A DNA stretch of 64,000 nucleotides from Singulisphaera sp. GP187 (GTDB lineage Bacteria > Planctomycetota > Phycisphaerae > Phycisphaerales > SM1A02), in assembly GCA_945871915.1 (NCBI GenBank), contig CAMBXO010000003.1, positions 159,794 through 223,793 on the forward strand, given 5' to 3'. The notes under the pieces were generated by a model. The model was given only the letters and a program-made list of their open reading frames with translations, was not told the DNA's origin and did not search any database. Below are positions 19,363-29,529 of the stretch, piece after piece. A program made the position numbers and the translations under genes. Position 1 is the first letter of the stretch. Every line of letters starts with the position of its first letter.

Positions 19363-21120
19363 ATGGTCAACCACAATCTCATTGAGCAACTCGCTCTCGA
19401 CTCAAACGCTGCCGACCTCTTGCTCCAGGAAGCCTTCGGCGACACCTCAGACATTGCAACAATTCTTGGCGACGAACTCGCCGCCGTCGGCGCTGGCAAC
19501 ATCGTTAAAGGCCGCGTTGTCGGCATTAGCGGTGACTTTGTCATCGTGGACATTCGCGGAAAGAGCGAAGGTCAAGTTGAAAAATCCGAATTCGACGAGG
19601 CAGGCGGCGTCGCCATTGGCGATGAAGTCGAAGTCCTTGTTGAAGAAACCGACGCCGAGGATGGCGGGATCACGCTCAGCAAGCGCAAGGCCGATCGAAT
19701 CCGCGGCTGGGAACAATTGCTGCTCACTCGCAAGGAAGGCGATGTGGTGGAAGGCAAAGCACTTCGCAAGATCAAGGGCGGACTGCTGGTGGACATCGGC
19801 GTTCCGGTTTTCCTTCCAGCCAGCCAAGTGGATGTGCGTCGCCCCGGCGATATCGGTGATTTCATTGGAAAGAATGTCCGCGCTGTCATTCTGAAAATTG
19901 ACGAAGAGCGTCGCAACATCGTCATCAGCCGTCGCAAGTTGATCGAAGAAGAGCGCGAAGGTGCCAAGCGTCGCTTGATGGACAATGTGAAAGAGGGCGA
20001 TGTTGTTCGCGGAACCGTCACCAACATTGCGGAGTTCGGTGCTTTCATCGACCTCGGCGGTTTGGACGGATTGCTGCACATCACCGACATGAGTTGGGGT
20101 CGCGTGAATCATCCAAGCGAAATCGTGCGCATCGGCGACGAGATCGAAGTCAAAATTCTGAACATCGACCGAGATCGCGAAAAGATCGCGCTGGGCCTGA
20201 AGCAGAAAGAAGCCAGTCCATGGGAGGAGATCGAGCAGAAGTATCCGGTCAACGCCCGCGTGAAGGGATCTGTGGTCAGCCTGATGAGTTACGGCGCGTT
20301 TGTTCGACTTGAGGATGGCATCGAGGGCTTGGTGCATGTCAGCGAAATGAGTTGGACTCGCCGCATCAATCACCCAAGCGAACTTGTCGCAGTCGGTGCC
20401 GAACTGGATGTCGTGATCTTGGAGATCAACAAAGACAAACTCGAAATCTCGCTCGGTATGAAGCAGACCGAAGTGAATCCGTGGGAATTGGTCGCTGAGA
20501 AATATCCCCCCGGCACCATTATTGAAGGCAAGGTTCGCAACTTGGCCAACTACGGCGCGTTCATTGAGATCGAGCCTGGCATCGACGGGTTGCTGCATGT
20601 CAGTGACATCAGCTGGACCAAGAAGGTGGCACACCCAAATGAGGCCTTCAAGAAGGGCGACTCACTTCGATGCGTGGTGCTTGATGTGGATCGCGAGAAG
20701 CAGCGCGTGGGTCTTGGCACCAAGCAACTCAGCGAGGATCCGTGGGTGGAAGCCATCCCCGGTGCATATCGACCCGGCATGATCGTGAAGGGTCATATCA
20801 CCAAGATCACCAACTTCGGCGTGTTTGTGGAATTGGAAGACGGCCTCGAAGGCTTGCTGCACATCAGCGAACTTTCCGACCAGAAGGTGGAAAATCCGCT
20901 CGATGTTGTGAAGCCAGGCCAAGAAGTCGATGTGAAGATTCTTCGCGTGGACACGGCCGATCGCAAGATTGGTCTCAGCCTCAAGCGAGCCCAATGGGGC
21001 GCGGGAATGGCTGGCATGGATCAGGATCTTCCAGCCGACGATTCACTCCGTGGCAAGGGTCCAACTCGAGGCGGCATGGACGACCATGGCGCATTGGGTA
21101 CGGACAAGATCAAGTTCTGA
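19363..21120 (+). CDS. rpsA: 30S ribosomal protein S1
   Basis: 585 aa with multiple S1 repeats (GAFIDLGGLDGLLHITDMSW, GAFVRLEDGIEGLVHVSEMSW, GVFVELEDGLEGLLHISELS). Confidence 0.95.
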   Translation: MVNHNLIEQLALDSNAADLLLQEAFGDTSDIATILGDELAAVGAGNIVKGRVVGISGDFVIVDIRGKSEGQVEKSEFDEAGGVAIGDEVEVLVEETDAEDGGITLSKRKADRIRGWEQLLLTRKEGDVVEGKALRKIKGGLLVDIGVPVFLPASQVDVRRPGDIGDFIGKNVRAVILKIDEERRNIVISRRKLIEEEREGAKRRLMDNVKEGDVVRGTVTNIAEFGAFIDLGGLDGLLHITDMSWGRVNHPSEIVRIGDEIEVKILNIDRDREKIALGLKQKEASPWEEIEQKYPVNARVKGSVVSLMSYGAFVRLEDGIEGLVHVSEMSWTRRINHPSELVAVGAELDVVILEINKDKLEISLGMKQTEVNPWELVAEKYPPGTIIEGKVRNLANYGAFIEIEPGIDGLLHVSDISWTKKVAHPNEAFKKGDSLRCVVLDVDREKQRVGLGTKQLSEDPWVEAIPGAYRPGMIVKGHITKITNFGVFVELEDGLEGLLHISELSDQKVENPLDVVKPGQEVDVKILRVDTADRKIGLSLKRAQWGAGMAGMDQDLPADDSLRGKGPTRGGMDDHGALGTDKIKF

Positions 21121-21135
21121 TTTCGCAACTCCATT

Positions 21136-21228
21136 TACTCAACTCACCTAACACAACGACCTCGGCACAATGCCGAGGTCGTTTCATTTTCCCCGTTGCC
21201 GCTAGGGAGCTGAGGGAACACAGCACCC
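21136..21228. repeat. 93-bp direct repeat, left copy (contains rpsA terminator hairpin)
   Basis: 91/93 identical to 22486-22578; contains acgacctcggcacaatgccgaggtcgtttcatttt. Confidence 0.95.
21156..21190 (+). terminator. rpsA terminator
   Basis: ACGACCTCGGCA-caa-TGCCGAGGTCGT + ttcatttt. Confidence 0.85.
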
Positions 21229-21561
21229 AGCCGCCTCCGCACTGTTCATGAAAGACACGCCGTGATTCACACTTCTGAATTACCCCGAACTGAAACGACG
21301 ATTGTTTGTGGCGACTTATTTGGTGAAAGGAGTGGAATTGTGGAATACAACGCCAGTCGAATCCACGTAGACCCGATTTCCGCACAAACATGGGCGACTT
21401 GTCGGCGGGCAAGGGGCGCAGGTTCCCGATCGCGACACACTTCGTAATTGTGGTTGGCCTCGGCATCAATTGCGCAAACCCCCGCCCAAGCGTTTTCCCG
21501 TGTCCGAACACCGACCTGTCACGAGTGAATGAATTTTCATGGCCCACGCTTTGACAGCGTG

Positions 21562-22455
21562 CTACTTCCGAATGGCAACGACAAGAATCGCCATGACAAG
21601 GGACACAATAACAAGGTACAACACCAATCGAACGCTACAGTAGGACGTTAGCCCACCGCATTGCGTTGACTCGCTTCGAACGCGAAGGCCAGGGAGCGTC
21701 GCATCTTGCCCGAAAGTTGCCACAATGACGATTGGAATGGGCGAGTAACCGCCAGTTAAGACTCTGTAAATACTGGCCTGATACTTGCAGCCTGAATCAA
21801 GTTCCGCTGCCAAGTCGGCGGCATGGGTTACACCTTGACCATCGCACTCGGGGACATAACCAATTTCCACCATTCCCTCAGTGATGTAGAGGCGACATGC
21901 GTTGCGGCTGTGTTGATTTTTCGGCTCACGAATGACGATCACTTCCCGACCCACTTCTGCGTGAGCGAGAATCCGCTCTGGCCTATCTTCAAATCGTGTC
22001 CCAGCAACCATAAAGTTGTAGTGACCGCGTTTCTTGTTGAGGATCCGCTCGGCCCTCAACTTCTCATTCGCTTGCTCCTGCCGCTCTTGCCCAGCAGCCT
22101 CTTCAACCTCTGCGATTTCCTTGTTCCTCTCGCGGATCTCTAAGCGGTTTCCCTTTGCAATCGAAGTCAAATCACTTGGAAGGACTCGCTCTACTGCTTT
22201 GTAAAGGGTCTCTTGTTCCTCTCGAGTCACCTTTCCATCGGCGATGATGGCCTCTACCGTATCGGCGAGGAACGAAATCGCGGGCAGCGGAGACTCCCTA
22301 TTTCGTTTAATCCACTTCGTAAGTTCAATCACTTCAGGCGCGTCGAACTTTCCGTCCTGCGTAATGGTTTGCAGCAGCTGAATCAACTCTAGACCTTCGG
22401 CAGTCTCGCGTTGCGTTTTGGTCAGTCTGAGGTGCTTCCCCGTCGGCACTTGCAT
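21562..22455 (-). CDS. TerB-like / HIRAN domain protein with C-terminal TM anchor
   Basis: N-terminal LIQLLQTITQDGKFDAPEVIELTKWIKRN..IIADGKVTREEQETLYKAV (TerB-like); FMVAGTRFEDRPERILAHAEVGREVIVIREPKNQHSRNACRLYITEGMVEIGYVPECDG (HIRAN-like); C-terminal LVLYLVIVSLVMAILVVAIRK. Confidence 0.75.
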   Translation of the reverse strand: MQVPTGKHLRLTKTQRETAEGLELIQLLQTITQDGKFDAPEVIELTKWIKRNRESPLPAISFLADTVEAIIADGKVTREEQETLYKAVERVLPSDLTSIAKGNRLEIRERNKEIAEVEEAAGQERQEQANEKLRAERILNKKRGHYNFMVAGTRFEDRPERILAHAEVGREVIVIREPKNQHSRNACRLYITEGMVEIGYVPECDGQGVTHAADLAAELDSGCKYQASIYRVLTGGYSPIPIVIVATFGQDATLPGLRVRSESTQCGGLTSYCSVRLVLYLVIVSLVMAILVVAIRK

Positions 22456-22485
22456 GAAAGGAGTTTACTCGCGTTCGCGCACCCC

Positions 22486-22578
22486 TACTCAACTCACCCA
22501 ATACAACGACCTCGGCACAATGCCGAGGTCGTTTCATTTTCCCCGTTGCCGCTAGGGAGCTGAGGGAACACAGCACCC
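22486..22578. repeat. 93-bp direct repeat, right copy
   Basis: Differs from 21136-21228 only at two positions (cacctaacac vs cacccaatac). Confidence 0.95.
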
Positions 22579-22762
22579 TTGCCAGATTTGCGATTGCACT
22601 TTCAACACAAAGCCATGAAGCCAAGCAGCGCGAAGCCAATGAGGCGGCGCTTGCGGTCTCCAAGTTTGATGAATCGGTGCAGGGAACGCATCGCAAATCT
22701 CGAGTTGCCTTGTCGGAGCCGCCCGATCACAAGACCAAGGCGGCTCCGGCTACGCTCCCACC

Positions 22763-24565
22763 ATGCGCCGAAAATGGCCGGTGTCCACTTTGGCTTGCCT
22801 CTTCCTTGCACATTTTTCATTTGGTGCAAGGCAACCCGCACTGGACCGCCCCACCCTCGACGCGGCTCAGACATGGTTCACTGCGTGCCGATCCTGGCTT
22901 GATTCCAACCCGGAACCGGCGTCAATTCCGGACAAAACCCCTTTGAAATTGGCCGTTCCGGCCGAATTCCAAACCCTGCGTTTTTCAGCCGTTGCAGTCG
23001 TTCTTCGGCTGGATGGGCGGCCCGTGGGAGAGGCATGGAAAGCAGGTCCGGAAACTTCTGCGATCTCTTCCGCATTGCAACTGGCGTTTGCCAACGCTTC
23101 AGTCGATCGACGCGTGGCTTCGCTGCCCAGCGATTTGCTGGCAACGCTCGGTTCTCGGCTCACCATTGAACTGGAACTTGCAGGCGAACCTCAACCATTG
23201 ACCGGGCAACGCCTGGACTTGCTCGCCTCACGGGTGCAACCCGCACTTGAAGCCTTTGCATTTCGAAATGGAGATCGCTGGGTGTTTGCCATGCCAAGCA
23301 TTGTGCAGAGTCGGAATCAATCAAGTGTCCTGAAATATCTTGCGCTGCTCTCGGCGCGCGATATTGGAATCGATTTCACTGGCGCAACCGACTTGCAACT
23401 GCCAGACGGGGCTGCGGCCTATCGAGTTGCGACACGGCGATTCGCACAAGTCGCTCCTTCTGCCAAACCATTTGAATCCATTCGAGGCTCACGGCTTGTC
23501 GATCGAGCGAACATCCATGCCGCCTCTATGACGACCATGGCGACGGATCTTGCACACCATCTTCTGCAACGCTGGCCAACCACCGAATCGCTGGATGCTG
23601 AGGCCGCAAGATCGATTCAAGCCTTGGGTCCGCGCGCGCTCTATCAACCGTCTTCTGGAAGTTGGCCGCAACTGGTATCGAACCCTGCCGATCAAAGCCT
23701 TGCCGCATTGGCTATGGCTGAGGCAAGTTGTGCACCATGGCTCTCGCAAGAAGACCGCACGGCCGCGCGAGCGTTTGCTGTCAGCACGCTTCAGGCCTTG
23801 CAAACGATTGAGCCAGAGGAAATTGATCCTGCGGCCGATGCACAGGCCATCTCCACCATCGTGCTCACAGTTGATGTGCTCGATCGCCAAGACACGTCAT
23901 GGTGTTCCGCCGAACATCGTCTCTGGATTGCGCACCTTCGTGAAGTGCTGATCGCTTTGGCCGAGAAATTGGAGAAACCACAATCCAGTTTGGCGTGCGT
24001 GATCACAGCGGCGCTTGGTCAGAACACTCCACCAAGTCTTCGCAAGGCTGCATGGGATGCCGCTGATCCGGACTGCACGCTTGCGGCAACTCCGTGGATG
24101 CTTCGAAACACAACGCTGGTCGATCCTCAAGCCGTGCGTGCAGCGTGGGTCGCTGCACTTCCGGCACTGTTGGAAACGCAATGGTCCATCGAATCGCCCG
24201 GCCACGAGAGCGCAGACCTTGACGGTGGGTGGGCTCGGGGCTCATCAACCGCAGGCCCAACTGCACTTTCGTCGCGTGTTGCTCTGGCTCTCGCGATGGC
24301 GCTCAAACACGATGGCGCGATTGAAAGTGATCAGCGACCTGAGGGGGTGGAGTCGCTTCGGCGCGCGATGCGCCTTCTTCGGCAACTTCAAGTGGATCAT
24401 GAGGCGAGTTACGCCTTTCGTGATCCTGCCAAGGCGCACGGCGGAATTCGTGCCGCGCCGTGGGATAGCGATGAACACATGACCGCCACCGCCTACACAC
24501 TCTTGGCCGCACTCCATGCTCACGAAGTTTTCGCAGCGGCAGAGGCCGTGGCGAGCCAACCCTAG
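22763..24565 (+). CDS. Secreted hypothetical protein (600 aa)
   Basis: Signal peptide MRRKWPVSTLACLFLAHFSFGARQ; alpha/alpha-barrel-like repeats; TACGCT box 6 nt before ATG. Confidence 0.7.
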   Translation: MRRKWPVSTLACLFLAHFSFGARQPALDRPTLDAAQTWFTACRSWLDSNPEPASIPDKTPLKLAVPAEFQTLRFSAVAVVLRLDGRPVGEAWKAGPETSAISSALQLAFANASVDRRVASLPSDLLATLGSRLTIELELAGEPQPLTGQRLDLLASRVQPALEAFAFRNGDRWVFAMPSIVQSRNQSSVLKYLALLSARDIGIDFTGATDLQLPDGAAAYRVATRRFAQVAPSAKPFESIRGSRLVDRANIHAASMTTMATDLAHHLLQRWPTTESLDAEAARSIQALGPRALYQPSSGSWPQLVSNPADQSLAALAMAEASCAPWLSQEDRTAARAFAVSTLQALQTIEPEEIDPAADAQAISTIVLTVDVLDRQDTSWCSAEHRLWIAHLREVLIALAEKLEKPQSSLACVITAALGQNTPPSLRKAAWDAADPDCTLAATPWMLRNTTLVDPQAVRAAWVAALPALLETQWSIESPGHESADLDGGWARGSSTAGPTALSSRVALALAMALKHDGAIESDQRPEGVESLRRAMRLLRQLQVDHEASYAFRDPAKAHGGIRAAPWDSDEHMTATAYTLLAALHAHEVFAAAEAVASQP

Positions 24566-24625
24566 AATCGCGTGCCGTTGCGAAGCACTCTCGCCCATGG
24601 CGGAATCGTTCGATAACGCGCTCGT

Positions 24626-25915
24626 ATGACCCTCTTCCCTGCCGATTCACATTCAGCGTCTCCAACGCCAGAGCCCGCACGCTCATCGCTTCGGAAAGAT
24701 TTTCGCGCCTGCACTGGCGACGGTGCCACCTACTGCGCCATGGTTGGTGCGGGCGAAACCTATTTCTCGGCCTTTGTTCTGGCGTTGGGAAAAAGTCATG
24801 TCCTTGGCGGACTGGCCTCCACCATTCCCATGTTCACAGGATCGTTGCTGCAACTGGTGTCCCCTGCGGGCATGCGACGATTTGGTTCGCCGCGACATTG
24901 GGTGCAGGGATGCGCTGTCGTCCAAGGCACTTCACTCCTCACACTTGCCGCCGGTGCATGGATTGGTTCCATGCCTGCATGGCTCATCTTTACAAGTATG
25001 GCGGCGTACTGGGCGGCGGCGCTGGGTGCAGCTCCTGCATGGTCCACGTGGGTCGGTCATCTCTTTCCAGCTCGTCTTCGCAATCGATACTTCAGCTTTC
25101 GAATCCGACTTTGCAACAATGTGCAACTCGGTTTCATGCTTGTGGCCGGCGGAGTTCTCTACTTTGGAGAACAAAATGATTGGCCGCTCGGAGCATTTGC
25201 GATCATCCTCGCGGTTGCAGCGGCGGCGCGACTCAGCAGCATTTGGTATCTGCACCATCAAAGTGATGTTCGCCTCCAGCCATCGGACGTTCAGCAACTC
25301 TCATGGCGCGGACTTCCCTCTCGCCTCTTTCGAGGCGACTTGCGGCTTCTGCTCTTTCTCTCGTCATTGCAAGGAGCCTTGTTTGTAGGCGGCCCATTTA
25401 TCACGCCGTGGCTGATCGATTCACTCAAGATGAATAAGGTGAATTTCACGCTCTGTCTTGCGATGGTCTTTGTCTCCAAGAGCCTTGCGTTGCCAGTGGC
25501 CGAGCGACTGGTGCGCCGAATTGGTGCGTATCGCTTGCTCACCATCGGAGTCACGGCGGCCGCCGGTGCGGCGGTGATTCTGCCATGCAGCACCAACCTT
25601 GTGTGGATTCTGGCCATGCAAGCACTGTGTGGAATGGCCTTTGCATTTATCGAACTTTCCGGCTTTCTCTTGCAACTCGAGACGCTCGAACATGATCAAC
25701 GCCCCGCCCTCATGTCGATGTACATGGTGCTCAACTGCATCGCCGTCGCCATCGGGTCGTTGATCGGTGCTGGCGTGTTGATGGCTCTTGGCGACTGGCC
25801 ATACGCCTATGCAAGTGTCTTTGTGCTTTCCGGCGTATTGCGAGCAGCGGTTCTGGTCATTCGCCCCGTTCGCGCACATGGACGCACAGCCATGGTGCAG
25901 AGAATCGAACATTGA
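24626..25915 (+). CDS. MFS transporter
   Basis: 429 aa, about 12 hydrophobic segments. Confidence 0.82.
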   Translation: MTLFPADSHSASPTPEPARSSLRKDFRACTGDGATYCAMVGAGETYFSAFVLALGKSHVLGGLASTIPMFTGSLLQLVSPAGMRRFGSPRHWVQGCAVVQGTSLLTLAAGAWIGSMPAWLIFTSMAAYWAAALGAAPAWSTWVGHLFPARLRNRYFSFRIRLCNNVQLGFMLVAGGVLYFGEQNDWPLGAFAIILAVAAAARLSSIWYLHHQSDVRLQPSDVQQLSWRGLPSRLFRGDLRLLLFLSSLQGALFVGGPFITPWLIDSLKMNKVNFTLCLAMVFVSKSLALPVAERLVRRIGAYRLLTIGVTAAAGAAVILPCSTNLVWILAMQALCGMAFAFIELSGFLLQLETLEHDQRPALMSMYMVLNCIAVAIGSLIGAGVLMALGDWPYAYASVFVLSGVLRAAVLVIRPVRAHGRTAMVQRIEH

Positions 25916-27600
25916 TGAACCGCTTTGCCAAACACACTCACATCATCTTGCCCGCTCTTGGCGGAATGATTGTGGCGTTTGCATGGATGACTCCACAAGC
26001 TTCTCTTGCACAATGGATGCAGCACCCGCTTCGACATGATGCGGCAGCCGCCGCAATAACCGCAGCGAATTGGGCTCGCTGGGGATGGACGCTCGGCGGA
26101 CTCACGCTGTTGTGTATGCCATGGATTCTGTCTGATCACCGATCGAGTTCAGCCGTGCCGCCGCGTGGAGGTCGAGCGCTTGCAGCCGCCATATTGCTTG
26201 CGGTGGTATGGCGCATGTTGCAGGCTCGCGATGGTTTGTGGTACGACGAAATTGCTTCGCTGGGTACCTATGTCGTCCACGGCCCGGGCGTCATTATGGG
26301 GAACGCATTTACAACAGCGAATCATCCACTGCAATCGTTGTTGAGTTGGTGCATGTTGCCTATCGGTGTGGAACCATGGATTCGCGCGCCGTCGATCCTC
26401 ACAGGTGCGCTGGCGGTCCTTGGCGCATGGTGGATTGGCATTGCAACGCGCCCCGGCACATCGCTCGCGACATGGATGGCGTTCTGCATGGCACTTCTTC
26501 CAGCCGCTGTGAACGCGGCAAGTGAAGCACGCGGCTATGGCTTGATGATCGCAGCGTCAAGCCTTTCCACTGGTCTAGCCCTGATGGCCATGCAATTCGG
26601 CGGTTCATGGAGATGGGTGCTCTACGCCATCGTGCTTGCACTTGGTGTGTGGTCGCACTTTGTTACCGCCATGGTGGGAGTCGGGCACGTGATCCTTGCA
26701 TTGTGGATGGTGCGGACACCATCGCAGCGAGTCATTGCCATGCGGCTGCTTGCAGCCGTTGCGTGCGCAGCCGTGCTTGCAATGTCACTGTGGAGCCCCT
26801 TGCTACCCGACCTCTTACAGACACGCAGTCAATTGATCACTTCACGCGGTGATGAACCGTCATGGCTTGGTGTGCAGAGCAGCTTGTTGATCTGGCAATC
26901 GCTGGGTTTCAGCGCCCTTCCAAATCACCTTGGCCTTGGCAACATTTCTCTGGCGCTTCTTGCTGTTCCATTACTCATCTCTGGAGTGATCGGATGCGTT
27001 CAAGATCGCCGCACGCATACGCCGCTGGCCGCGGCAGGGCTTGGGCTGCCAGTCGCATTGATTTTGGTGTGGCTCCTTGGAAGTTGGTTTTACGCACGCT
27101 TTATGCTCTTTTCGGTTCCAGCCATTTCGCTCATTGCCGGAGTTGGCGCGGCCAATCTTTGCAATGCAAACGAGACAAATTCACGGCACCGATTCCGCTG
27201 CCTCCATTGGGCGACGATCCTGATGGCCGTGACTTCGTGGGGGATTCTTGGGTGCATGTGGTCGCGCCAACCGATTCGCGAAGCTGTTGCGTTCATTGCC
27301 GAGCATCGCACTCAAAATGAAGTGATCGTTGGCATTGGGCTTTCGGATGATGTGGTCCAGTGGTACGCCATGATGAATGATCTCACCATTCACCCCACTG
27401 GTCCAAACGGGATTCATACAAACCACGTGATGGATCGCCTTCATCCACACTGGATCATTCAACTCTATCCATCGCACACACAACCGGCGTTTCACTCCGC
27501 CATGGAGACCACGCCTCTTACAACATGGACTCCAAAACCCTTTGCGGGCTCGATCGAAGATGGAGATGTTGTGGTCTACCACCGTGCAGTACATCCGTAA
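25912..27600 (+). CDS. Multi-TM glycosyltransferase family 39-like membrane protein
   Basis: 562 aa; LWYDEIASLGTYVV early acidic motif then multiple TM; ATGA overlap with the MFS gene. Confidence 0.75.
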   Translation: MMNRFAKHTHIILPALGGMIVAFAWMTPQASLAQWMQHPLRHDAAAAAITAANWARWGWTLGGLTLLCMPWILSDHRSSSAVPPRGGRALAAAILLAVVWRMLQARDGLWYDEIASLGTYVVHGPGVIMGNAFTTANHPLQSLLSWCMLPIGVEPWIRAPSILTGALAVLGAWWIGIATRPGTSLATWMAFCMALLPAAVNAASEARGYGLMIAASSLSTGLALMAMQFGGSWRWVLYAIVLALGVWSHFVTAMVGVGHVILALWMVRTPSQRVIAMRLLAAVACAAVLAMSLWSPLLPDLLQTRSQLITSRGDEPSWLGVQSSLLIWQSLGFSALPNHLGLGNISLALLAVPLLISGVIGCVQDRRTHTPLAAAGLGLPVALILVWLLGSWFYARFMLFSVPAISLIAGVGAANLCNANETNSRHRFRCLHWATILMAVTSWGILGCMWSRQPIREAVAFIAEHRTQNEVIVGIGLSDDVVQWYAMMNDLTIHPTGPNGIHTNHVMDRLHPHWIIQLYPSHTQPAFHSAMETTPLTTWTPKPFAGSIEDGDVVVYHRAVHP

Positions 27601-27628
27601 TTTCTCCAAGCGCAGGTAGCCTCGCCGC

Positions 27629-27943
27629 GTGTTCACCGGCCCCATCGAAATCCTGACTGAATGCGAGATTGATCGCGGCTGGCGATTCACGGCGCAAGCT
27701 CTTCAGCCTGATGGTTCGCTGCAGTCACTCACGCTGGAACTCTCGTGGGCGGACTATGACTATTGGTGCCCGGACGGAGTCGCGCCCCCTGCTGCTGTGG
27801 CCGAAAGTTGCTTGCGTTGGATTTTGAAACACCAAGGACAGCTCACCTTGCCCGCACGGCTCGATGCCAGTCATGCTCGCCGACTGCACGCGGGTGCAGA
27901 TGGTGCCATCCGTTCTTCGCTCAACCCAGGCGCGCCCCCATAA
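27629..27943 (+). CDS. Hypothetical protein
   Basis: 104 aa GTG-start; TAGCCT box 6 nt before the start. Confidence 0.6.
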   Translation: MFTGPIEILTECEIDRGWRFTAQALQPDGSLQSLTLELSWADYDYWCPDGVAPPAAVAESCLRWILKHQGQLTLPARLDASHARRLHAGADGAIRSSLNPGAPP

Positions 27944-29462
27944 GCGGCGGCAGGGATCTTGCCGCAAACTGAATCGGCACATCCACCCAAAACGTGCTGC
28001 CCTTTCCCGTGGTGCTTGACAGACCGACATGTGCGCCCAGCATGTGTGCCAACTCGCGGCAAATCGCAAGACCAAGCCCCGTGCCTCCATGTTTCTTCGT
28101 GTGGCTTGCATCCACCTGACGAAATTTTTCAAAGATGGCCGCCTGCATGTCCGCTGGAATGCCCGGCCCCTGATCCACCACACTGAATCGAACCATGGCA
28201 GCACCCTCTCGCTCGCGTGCATCGGCCCGCAATTGAATCACGCCACCTGCTGGTGAAAACTTGGTCGCGTTGGACACAAAGTTATAGAGAATCTGCTGCA
28301 GTTTTCCAGCATCCGTCTCAAGCGGCGGAAGATCGCCCTGCGCCCCAATCTCAAAGGTAACGCTTCGGGATTCCGCAACTGGACGCATGATGGCTGCAAT
28401 TCCCTCAAGCACCTCCTGCACACTCACCGGACTCACCACTACCTCCATTCGACCGGCTTCGATCTTGGCCATGTCCAGCAACTCGTTGATCATGTCCAAT
28501 AGCCCCCGACCGCTCGTCTGAATGTGATTGATGTAACGCATGCGCTTTGGATCGGCTTGTGCATCATTGCGAGCAAGTTCAGCAAGCAAGTCCGCGAAGC
28601 CAAGAATGCTGTTCAACGGGGTGCGCAATTCATGGCTGACATTGGCAAGAAATTCGCTTTTAAGTTTGTTGCTGGCAAACAACCCAACATTGGCCTCACT
28701 TAACTCTCCCACCTTCAGATCCAGCGTGCGATTGATCGTCTCCAGTCGCAACTGCGCCGCTTCAAGCGCCTCCACCATGGCATTGAATGCTTCGCTCAGT
28801 TGTTGCAATTCATCGCCCGTGCGCAACACGCTCCGAGCAAGCAAGTCGCCCGCACGCACGCGATCCGCAACATCTCGCAACCGCCGAATCGCCCGCAGAT
28901 ATCCCCTCATCACCAGCGTGCGAACCACCAACACAAGGGCCACCCATGCAGCCGTTGCGGAGAGAGCCAGTGAAACGCGATCCACCGCAATTCGTCGAGC
29001 CATTTCATCGCCCGCTCGCTCCATCACCAACACACCTGCCAGCGGCTGCTCGGACCACGAAGCAGGTGGGGACTCCAGCGAAACTCGAAGGCCAGCCTTG
29101 GCACGAGTGAGATCGTCACCACGCATCGCCCTCGCATACAACATTCTTGGTGGTGAATCGTCCGTCAACCGTTCAAAGTCAAAGGTTGCGGGATGTTTTT
29201 CAAATGTCTCGATCGCCGCACGCACAAACGGATCCCCGGCGGCTGCCTCAGCATCGGTTCCCGGAATCAACCGAATCCCTTCTCCATCTGGCTGCGGAAG
29301 TCGCCCCCAGCCAATCGCCGCTTCACGCCACACCAACTGCTGAGTTTCATGCGCGGCGTGTTCCGCGCGAACCCACGGAACCGCCACCACCGCAGCCATC
29401 GCCGTAGCGCTTGCCAAAGCAAAGATCACCTGGCTTCGTTTGGTCAGACTCAGGGCGGCCAT
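27921..29462 (-). CDS. Membrane sensor histidine kinase with HAMP and periplasmic domain
   Basis: Start trimmed to MAALSLTKRS; HAMP, FLANVSHELRTPLNSILGFADLL, HATPase N/G boxes (NFVSNATKFSPAGG, DQGPGIP, GGTGLGLAI). Confidence 0.9.
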   Translation of the reverse strand: MAALSLTKRSQVIFALASATAMAAVVAVPWVRAEHAAHETQQLVWREAAIGWGRLPQPDGEGIRLIPGTDAEAAAGDPFVRAAIETFEKHPATFDFERLTDDSPPRMLYARAMRGDDLTRAKAGLRVSLESPPASWSEQPLAGVLVMERAGDEMARRIAVDRVSLALSATAAWVALVLVVRTLVMRGYLRAIRRLRDVADRVRAGDLLARSVLRTGDELQQLSEAFNAMVEALEAAQLRLETINRTLDLKVGELSEANVGLFASNKLKSEFLANVSHELRTPLNSILGFADLLAELARNDAQADPKRMRYINHIQTSGRGLLDMINELLDMAKIEAGRMEVVVSPVSVQEVLEGIAAIMRPVAESRSVTFEIGAQGDLPPLETDAGKLQQILYNFVSNATKFSPAGGVIQLRADAREREGAAMVRFSVVDQGPGIPADMQAAIFEKFRQVDASHTKKHGGTGLGLAICRELAHMLGAHVGLSSTTGKGSTFWVDVPIQFAARSLPPLMGARLG

Positions 29463-29529
29463 CTGCGCGGCAGCATAACCGCGGGCGTACTCTTGTCTGA
29501 TGCATCGAGCGGGCTGCGACGCGGACAAC

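Noticed and set aside
19447-20634. 395-aa ORF antisense to rpsA
   Set aside because: Mirror ORF from the codon bias of rpsA; Asp/His/Gln-rich with no family signature, fully inside S1.
21110-21547. 145-aa minus ORF inside the repeat-flanked insert
   Set aside because: Runs into the repeat hairpin and lacks family signatures; counted as spurious, so the insert has one credible gene.
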